NCBI GenBank assembly: GCA_900642245.1
Contig: CAAAJI010000103.1
Span: 1 to 64,000 of the forward strand
Reading direction: 5' to 3'
DNA: 64,000 nt
DNA from: Fragilaria radians
Lineage: Eukaryota > Bacillariophyta > Fragilariophyceae > Fragilariales > Fragilariaceae
The notes under the pieces are model-generated. The model saw only the letters and a list, made by a program, of their open reading frames with translations, searched no databases and was not told the origin of the DNA. Made by a program: the position numbers and the translations under genes. Below, in pieces: positions 56,822 to 64,000 of this stretch; within the stretch, counting starts at the first letter, position 1; every line of letters begins with the position of its first letter.

Positions 56822-58410
56822 ATGATGACTCCTCTTTTTGTCGTTGCTGTTAACTTGATGAATTCTTTCATTACATCATCCGCCTTCCATTTCCCTTTAC
56901 AACCTGGTTTTACTACGAGAGCAAAAAGGCAGATCGAAAGTCGGTACTTACCAGTGCGTGAAGCAACCACAGAAACTTCACAAGAGCTCGAGATCTTAAC
57001 CCTATCACCCATTCGTTCTTTGGATGGCACAGTCACTTTACCAGGAAGTAAATCTTTATCCAATCGATGCCTTTTATTGGCTGCGTTAAGTGAGGGTGAC
57101 ACTATCGTAGAGAATTTATTGGATAGTGACGACATTCGTTACATGTTGCAAGCCTTAGATCTTTTGAAGGTACCAGTGGAAAGAAAGGAATCTTTCTCCT
57201 CAGATACTGTTTTCGTCCACGGTCAAGGTGGTCCAATCTCCTTCGATAACAAGGATGAAATTTGTGAACTATTCTTGGGGAATGCAGGAACTGCCATGCG
57301 TCCTTTAACTGCTGCATTATCTATGGGATATGGGAAATTCATATTGGACGGTGTACCTCGAATGCGAGAGCGCCCCATCGCTGATCTTATTGATGGACTC
57401 CAACAATTAGGTGCTGATGTTTCGTGCGTGTCGGAAACAGGATGTCCACCCGTTACTATTCATGCCAACGGACTCTCAGGAGGGATGGTACGTGCTACTT
57501 CGTAATGAATGTTACTTTATGTATATCGCACGCTCGTATATATTTGTTAGATATCACGCCACTTAATCTCTCATTCGTCTCATTCTAGGCATCCATCAGT
57601 GGTAAGATGTCTTCCCAATTCTTGTCGTCCTTGCTCATGGCTGCGCCACTGGCCAAGGGAGACATTACTATACAAATTAAAGACGAACTTATATCAGCAC
57701 CCTACGTAGCACTCACCATTGGTCTTATGAAAAGATTTGGTGTCACTGTTCAAGTTCAGGGGGATATGAATCAAACACCATCCTTTACTATCACCCAAGA
57801 TCAGGCATACATTTCCCCTGGACGTATCTTAGTAGAAGGCGATGCGAGTTCTGCCAGTTACTTCTTAGCCGGTGCTGCAATTACCGGTGGGACTGTTACT
57901 GTCCGCGGCTGTGGATCTGAATCGGTACAAGGAGACATAGCCTTTGCCCACGTCTTGGAAAAAATGGGTGCCATCGTTATGTGGGAACCAGATAGTATTA
58001 CCGTAACTCGCAAACAAGAAGATGTCCTAAGAGGTGTCGACGTGGATTGTGGCAAAATTCCTGATGCGGCCATGACCTTGGCTGTGGCCGCCCTATTTGC
58101 AGAAGGGCCCACTACCATTCGAAATGTATATTCGTGGAGATTAAAGGAAACAGAGCGTATGAAGGCAATTGTCGCGGAGTGTACTAAATTGGGAGCCACG
58201 GTGGAGGAGTTTGTTGATTACTGCATCATTCATCCACCATCTCAATTAAATGACAATGTGGTCATCGAAACCTATGATGATCATCGAATGGCCATGGCCT
58301 TTTCATTAGCTGCGTGTGGTGGTGTTACTGTCAACATTCAAGATCCAAAATGCACAGCAAAGACTTTTCCCACTTACTTTGATATCTTGGAGCAGATAGC
58401 CACACACTAG
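56822..58410 (+). CDS. aroA: 3-phosphoshikimate 1-carboxyvinyltransferase (EPSP synthase), 2 exons, plastid-type
   Basis: Transfers enolpyruvyl from PEP to shikimate 3-phosphate, the sixth step of the shikimate pathway. Exons 56822-57487 and 57589-58410 join in phase 0 over a 101-nt GTACGT...TCTAG intron, giving 495 residues. The conserved GSKSLSNRCLLLAAL, LGNAGTAMRPLTAAL (PEP-site Gly and Thr), GVPRMRERPIADLIDGLQQL, LKETERMKA and YDDHRMAMAFSLAACGG motifs are all present. The junction restores the segment ending ASISGKMSSQFLSSLLMAAP. The N-terminus (from MNSFITSSAFHFP, preceded by hydrophobic residues) is signal-peptide-like with an 'AF' cleavage motif followed by a basic, Thr/Arg-containing stretch, consistent with diatom plastid import. 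It is a stand-alone enzyme, not part of a fungal-type pentafunctional AROM protein. Confidence 0.93.
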
Positions 58411-59982
58411 GGAAAAGCAATATCACAAATAAAATAAACATCTTGTTATCTATGGAAACTGAATCCCGATTTCGTTTTAGATCCTACTATGGTCACATGA
58501 AAACATGTACACAAATGCGTGGAAAAACCAATACAGTTTTGGCAATTAGGAATACTTGTTTCCAAGATGTGCATTTTTGAAACAATCGATTGTAGGAAGA
58601 CAAACATCAATTACAATCAGGATATCCACACAGGATAAGGAGCACAGAATCTTTCACGGCTACATGGAGAGCTGAAATCTAAAAAAATTAAACTTTTTTC
58701 TTTTAAAAAGAAAAGGAATTCAATTATTCTTTTTACAAAGAAACCCAATCGGGTCTTTTAATCACCTTTTATTTGTTTCTTTCTTATCAAAAGGAAACAA
58801 AAATCAAGAAATGAAAGTATTATTACAACAATTCTATCTTTTTCAAGGTGAAATTCAAACTATTCAATAGGCAAATAGTTCAGGTTGCATCAGAGCTGAG
58901 ATTATGAAATTATACTCAATGATAACTTCTACACTTGGAAGGAGACTTGGATGAGTGAAACTATAAGGCTGGGCCTTCAAGTACTTTGACAGACCACTTC
59001 AAGTAGACCTCAAGAAAGAGCAGAATCATTGGAGATACAACTCATTTAAGTCGTACATCATTGGCTAAGCCTAACACGTTTCAAATTCAAGAAGTTTGTG
59101 GATTACCTTCAACAAATTGTCTACATAAATTGGAACTTACGAAAGACCACAAAGATCCATCGCAAAAATGATGCACAAATTACTCCTCACTGGCACATAT
59201 GACATAATTGAAGCTTAGATACCATCCAAAAATGCAATTGCTGGAAGAGTGAAGCAGTTGAAGTTTTAAAGGAATAGTCAGTTAAGCTTAGACTTTAAAA
59301 GTAATAACCAACGCATGTACTGTATTTTCGCCAGCTTAATTGTAAATAAAATGCTTTTCGTTACCGATTCGACATCTAATTGTTTGTCAACATCGTTGAG
59401 GGTCCTCACGAGAAATGCTTCTTTAACCCTCTTCCATTCAGTGATTTTTTCGCCCACCCGATTACTATTTTTTGGTTCACTTCTGAATTCGTTGTAACAC
59501 CCGGATTTTATTCTCGTGCGTGACCTAGTTGTATTCCCAAAACAACGAAAAGGTCCGACTTAATGATAATAGCGACATAAATTATTGTATTAGGTTTGAA
59601 ATACTTAAAGTTGACATATCGAACATACAAGGAATCATTCATTTACGTACTTAAACCTAACTACGACGATAATACTTATGTGATAAATAGATACAAAAGT
59701 GTAGGGAATAATTGTTTCTCCGCCAAGCTTTGTAAGGGCTTTTTCATATCGTCCTAATTATGTCGCAGAATTGTCGTGATGTAAAATGGAATCTTTATGG
59801 TAATAGTCATTTTCAACCTTCCAAAAATACTGAGCCAATTCCAAAAAATCCCATAGCACTGCTGCATCGCTGTTGCATAAATTCTTCAAAGGTGTAGTCA
59901 AGACCAGCAAAACCAACGCAGATACATTTCCATCTCAGTTTAGGCGTGACTTCTCATCTAAACTTTGAATCGGTAACAAAAT
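58411..59982. other. Intergenic, nothing recognised
   Basis: About 1.6 kb between EPSP synthase and the second cyclase gene. A purine/pyrimidine-rich stretch at 58680-58805 (runs such as ctttttcttttaaaaagaaaagg) can form imperfect hairpins. No gene remnants seen. Confidence 0.4.
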
Positions 59983-62900
59983 ATGGGACGACGAACATCT
60001 TTATTCATTAGCGATGAGTTCACTGTAGCAGAGAATACAGTAACAGTGCCTGTGTCAAACCAAGCGGCTAATGACACAAGGGCTTTTAGGACTTTTTTCA
60101 TGAGGAAGGATGTTTTACAATGCCAAAATGTTTGTACTCAAAGAAGCGTATGTGTTGCTTTGATCTTAGCTACTGGGATACTTTCAGCATACTTTATTCA
60201 TCAATCCACAGCTAATCGCGAAGAAGCAATTTTTACCAGCCAATTCGAGAATCTGGCTTACATTTTAGGAGAAAACTTCCTAAACACTTTCGAAACCAAG
60301 GTGTGGACGTCATTTTCTATCTCCCTAACTTTAACATCAGAATCTGAGCACTATAACAAGACATGGCCGTATGTTATGATTCCTTATTTTGAACAACGAT
60401 TTCAGGGAAATAGAGAAATTGCGAAGTGTCAAAACATTTTATTTGCTCCCCTTGTAACGGATGATACCAGAACAAACTGGGAGAAGTTCGTTATTCAAAA
60501 TCAAGATCAGATTTCAGTCTTCCCAGATGGACCCTCCTGTCAAATGGATTGTCCTACCCTTACCGATGGTATTTTGAGGCCTTTACAAAACGAATCAAGG
60601 ATTCAGGATCCGGGGCCAGGGCCTTATCTTCCTGTTATATTCATCACTACAAACGATACCAACACTGGAAATAGACTTATCATGACAAACTTATATCACT
60701 CAGATGCGATGGTAAAATTGTACAACACTGCGATATTCAATGGAACTTCTGTATTGAGTGATATGCAGAAACGAGATACATCTCCGGCTTCAATTTTGAT
60801 AACCCCCGTCTTCGATGGAATCTCACATGCTCGAAAAGCTGTTGGCATACTTCAGATTGATATTGAATGGCGAACAAATTTCGAACCAGTTGCTTCTCCA
60901 TTGGACGGATCGGTTGTTGTTGTACTGAAGACTGGATTGGAGGAAGTCGTTAGTTTTGAAATTTTGGGTGGTGAAGTGATCTTTCTCGGTGAGGGAGACC
61001 ATCATGACCAAAAGTATAGTCGTTATGGTGTCACCGCAGGTATCTCTACTGAAAACCTTAAAGATGAGTCGAAACTCCGACTTTCGATGTGGAGAAATGC
61101 TTTGTTCAAATATGGCATAGTCAAAGATTTCAACAGCACTTATACTGGACGTTTTGCTTACAACATTACATTCTATCCAACTGAATCACTGGAATCTGGA
61201 ATCAAAACAAACCTCCCTGTAGTTTATTCAGTCGCGACCTCTATCATATTTCTTTTTGTCATTATCATTTTTACCGCTTTTGACAAATTAATAGACACTC
61301 GGAAAAAGCTCGAAAAGGATGCTTCAAATGCGCCTAGCCCTCTGTTAAGTACTTTAATCAGACCTTTTCCTCAGAACCGTCTGATGGAGAACGACCTCAA
61401 TGCTTCACGACAATTGCCTCAACGATGGTCCACCATGTCCCGGCGTATGAGCAACGACGAAACCATTCGAGTGACAGAGCCAGCCAAGTCGCGTCTCAGG
61501 GCCTTCTTAAATCGCTCTGAAAACACAAATAGAGCTGAAATGGAGCAATACCAATTTGAAGATCCAATTGCAGATTTATTTCCCGAAACTACCATCATGT
61601 TTGCTGATATCTCAGGTTTTACAGCTTGGAGTTCTGAACGTGAACCATCACAAATATTTTATCTTCTCGAAACTTTATATCGAGCCTTTGATCAGCTTGC
61701 CTCTGAACTTGGTGTCTTTAAGGTTGAAACCATTGGAGACTGCTATGTTGCCGTGACAGGTCTTCCAGATCCCAATAAGGTAAGTCAATGGGACATCACA
61801 TCTTAACTTGTGCTAACTCAAACTAATACTTGATTAGGACCATGCTTTGATCATGGCTCGATTTGCTCATGAATGTTTGTTGAAGATGAATGAGCTGGTC
61901 AAATCTCTTGAAGTATCTTTAGGTCCAGGAACCAGTGATTTAGCAATTCGAGTTGGGCTACATTCTGGTCCTGTTACTGCAGGTGTATTGCGAGGAGAAA
62001 AATCACGTTTCCAGTTATTTGGCGACACCATGAATACCGCGAGTCGCATGGAAAGTACTGGAACAAGAAATAAAATTCATGTCTCTGAAGATACAGCAGT
62101 CCTTTTAAAAAGGGGCGGAAAAGAAGACTGGCTAGTCGAACGAGACGGTCTAGTAAATGCAAAAGGAAAAGGAAAAATCAAGACTTGGTGGTTACACCCT
62201 CGACAGCTAAATGAATCTCTTGAGGCATTTCACCATCGTACTGCATCTGAGCAAAACATCTCTTTGCTAGAAGCGAAGCCTCGCACACAATCATCAGTCA
62301 TGGCGCGACGATCATCCAAGTCTGATGACGGCTGGGGGGGTTTAGATCTGAATATATATGGAGTCGATGCCGATAAGAAAGCACGTTTAGTGAACTGGAA
62401 TGTTGAATTATTTGGTGAACTTTTGTCGAAAGTAGTCATTTGGCGCTCGATTCGGGCGCAACCTCAAAGCAGAATTCGACGTTCAGAGAGTAGTTTTTGC
62501 GGTTTATCTCTAGAAAGCGATGACTCTAAGCCCACAACTGCACTTGAAGAAGTGTCCGAGGTCATTAGATTTCCTACATTCTCTGAAACCTCAACATTAC
62601 TTGGTGCTCTTGTTCCTGACGTCTCCAGGATTTCGGATAAAGTTAGGGGTCAACTTCACAGCTTTATATTGCGAATAGCAAATTGTTACCGCAATGTGCC
62701 GTTTCACAATTTGGAACATGCTAGTCACGTTACTCTGTCAGCAAATAAGTTAATGAAGCGCATCCTTTCTCCTGCAGAAGCCGATTTTAAGCAACCGCAA
62801 GAAATTCGGCGAAGAATGGGACGTCGAAAATCCATTGGAGACATCCATAATAATCTTGAATCGGTGGAGCGAAACTTGCATAACTCAACGTTTGGAATTA

Positions 62901-63766
62901 GCTCTGATCCACTTTGCCAGCTTGCGATTGTTTTCTCTGCGTTGATCCATGATGTTGATCACACTGGGGTTCCAAATGCTCAGCTTGTTAAAGAGAATGC
63001 CCCGATTGCGGCTAAGTATAACAATAGGAGTGTTGCTGAGCAGAACTCAGTTGATATTGCCTGGAGTATTCTCATGGAGGTTGAGTTTCAAGACTTACGT
63101 GATTGCATCTTTGAAAACGAAGTCGAAAGACGTCGCTTCAGACAGTTGGTTGTAAATTCAGTTATGGCAACGGATATAGTCGATAAGGAGCTGAAGCTGC
63201 TGCGAGACAATCGATGGGCAACAGCATTCCATGGATCAAATTCAAGTTCTATGTCTAATGTTGATATCGATCGAAAGGCCACAATCGTGATCGAACATAT
63301 TATTCAGGCGTCTGATGTTGCCCACACTATGCAGCACTGGCACATTTATAGCAAATGGAACGAAAAACTGTTTTGCGAGATGTATACTGCCTATCTTGCA
63401 GGCCGTGCTGCTAACGATCCCTCTGAGGGTTGGTATGGAGGGGAAATTTGGTTTTTCGACAATTACATTATCCCCTTGGCTAAGAAGCTAAAGGAGTGTG
63501 GTGTTTTTGGGGTAACAAGTGATGAATATCTAGGATTTGCTCTAGAGAATCGTGAAGAATGGGTGCTAAAAGGTAAATCAGTTGTTGCAGCGATGATCAA
63601 GTCTTTCAAACAACGGCATGGGGGACTTGCAAAACCGATTAAAAATCCGTTGAAACATGACAAAGAAATAGGTAATGATCTTGAGGGTTCTACTAACGGC
63701 GCTTCTGCTACTAGTGTTGAAACGACAGCATCTGATGACTTGGTTGTTGCCAAGGAGATTGATTGA
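59983..63766 (+). CDS. Transmembrane class III nucleotide cyclase fused to 3',5'-cyclic nucleotide phosphodiesterase, copy 2 (2 exons, intact)
   Basis: Exons 59983-61779 and 61838-63766 join in phase 0 across a 58-nt GTAAGT...ATTAG intron; 1241 residues, no frame break. TM1 is at about 56-74 (VALILATGILSAYFI). A ~340-residue extracytosolic region with several N-x-S/T sites follows, then TM2 at about 412-432. The cyclase starts near 538: MFADISGFTAWSSEREP (metal Asp), FKVETIGDCYVAV (purine Glu and second metal Asp), FQLFGDTMNTASRMES (transition-state Asn and Arg). The PDE domain has FHNLEHASHV near 889, HDVDHTG near 970 and SDVAHTMQHW, the four metal ligands of class I PDEs. Glu in VETIGD favours GTP, but the usual Cys is replaced by Gln (FQLFGD), so substrate choice is not certain. 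A receptor-like membrane enzyme able to make and hydrolyse cyclic nucleotide is inferred. Confidence 0.92.
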
Positions 63767-64000
63767 GATCTCGGAAGGACTAGGTTTGGGGAGTCGGATG
63801 TATATTGAAAACTCAACTTGTATTAGCTACCTCTTTTAAAAATAAACTCCAAGACTATTTGGTGTCTTAATATTCTATGAATTTGATTTATCATACCTTA
63901 CTTTATAGCGTAGTACTTCTGTTAATCCGCTGTTCCATATTCCGATCAATGTCAGCTAATGAGGCTGCAAACAAAGACTTCATTTGATCTAATCTTACTT
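63767..64000. other. 3' flank of the cyclase/PDE gene
   Basis: 234 bp to the window edge; probably 3' UTR and start of an intergenic region. Nothing else seen. Confidence 0.4.

Noticed and set aside
59315..59497. 60-codon hydrophobic ORF upstream of cyclase copy 2
   Set aside because: No motif, T-rich composition, and length expected by chance.
1..64000. CRISPR arrays, bacterial operons, Shine-Dalgarno sites
   Set aside because: The window is eukaryotic (spliced genes, retrotransposons); no regularly spaced short repeats were seen.

Overview
The window looks like a nuclear genome segment of a diatom, or a close stramenopile relative. Genes are scattered and use short GT-AG introns. Two genes encode large membrane-bound nucleotide cyclase-phosphodiesterase fusions of the kind known from diatoms. 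The plastid-directed enzymes have signal peptides ending in an 'AF' motif. The intergenic DNA is AT-rich and littered with decayed Copia and Ty3/gypsy elements whose protein remnants resemble diatom families. The species cannot be named from this sequence. There is one assembly gap (Ns, 23095-23771).

Layout. Bases 1-5.4 kb: an S1-domain RNA-binding protein (5' end outside the window), a phytanoyl-CoA-dioxygenase-like oxygenase convergent with it, and a serine-rich protein of unknown function. 5.4-9.7 kb: gene-free, with a decayed Copia element. 9.7-22.5 kb: the gene-dense part, holding a GOLD/coiled-coil protein, histidinol-phosphate aminotransferase (3 exons), a Rab11-type GTPase (21-nt first exon), a 1472-residue unknown protein, and a membrane-anchored short-chain dehydrogenase carrying a 2-nt frame disruption. 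22.5-31 kb: gap and repeat-derived DNA. 31-34.7 kb: cyclase/PDE copy 1, with one frameshift. 36.4-44.9 kb: a divergent beta2-like proteasome subunit with a very long N-terminal extension, a trypsin-like protease with three C-terminal repeats and a hydrophobic tail (one frameshift), and a RING-TPR protein. 45-51.4 kb: a decayed Ty3/gypsy element, a decayed pogo-like transposase preceded by an OTU-protease-like region, and an LRR fragment. 52.5-53.5 kb: a TauD-family dioxygenase. 54-55.6 kb: an internally deleted LTR retrotransposon with both LTRs still recognisable. 56.8-58.4 kb: EPSP synthase (2 exons). 60-63.8 kb: cyclase/PDE copy 2.

Functional picture. The two cyclase/PDE genes, on the same strand 25 kb apart, are dispersed duplicates that could both make and degrade cyclic nucleotide at one membrane. 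EPSP synthase and histidinol-phosphate aminotransferase are single steps of aromatic and histidine biosynthesis. The remaining genes (Rab11, GOLD protein, RING-TPR, proteasome-like subunit, secreted protease) are trafficking, proteostasis or surface functions with no operon-like linkage.

Exon joins were made by reading splice sites and frame by eye. Three otherwise intact genes carry one small indel each, so assembly error must be weighed against pseudogenisation. The strongest candidate for something undescribed is the OTU-protease / HTH / pogo-transposase arrangement at 49.2-50.9 kb (minus strand).
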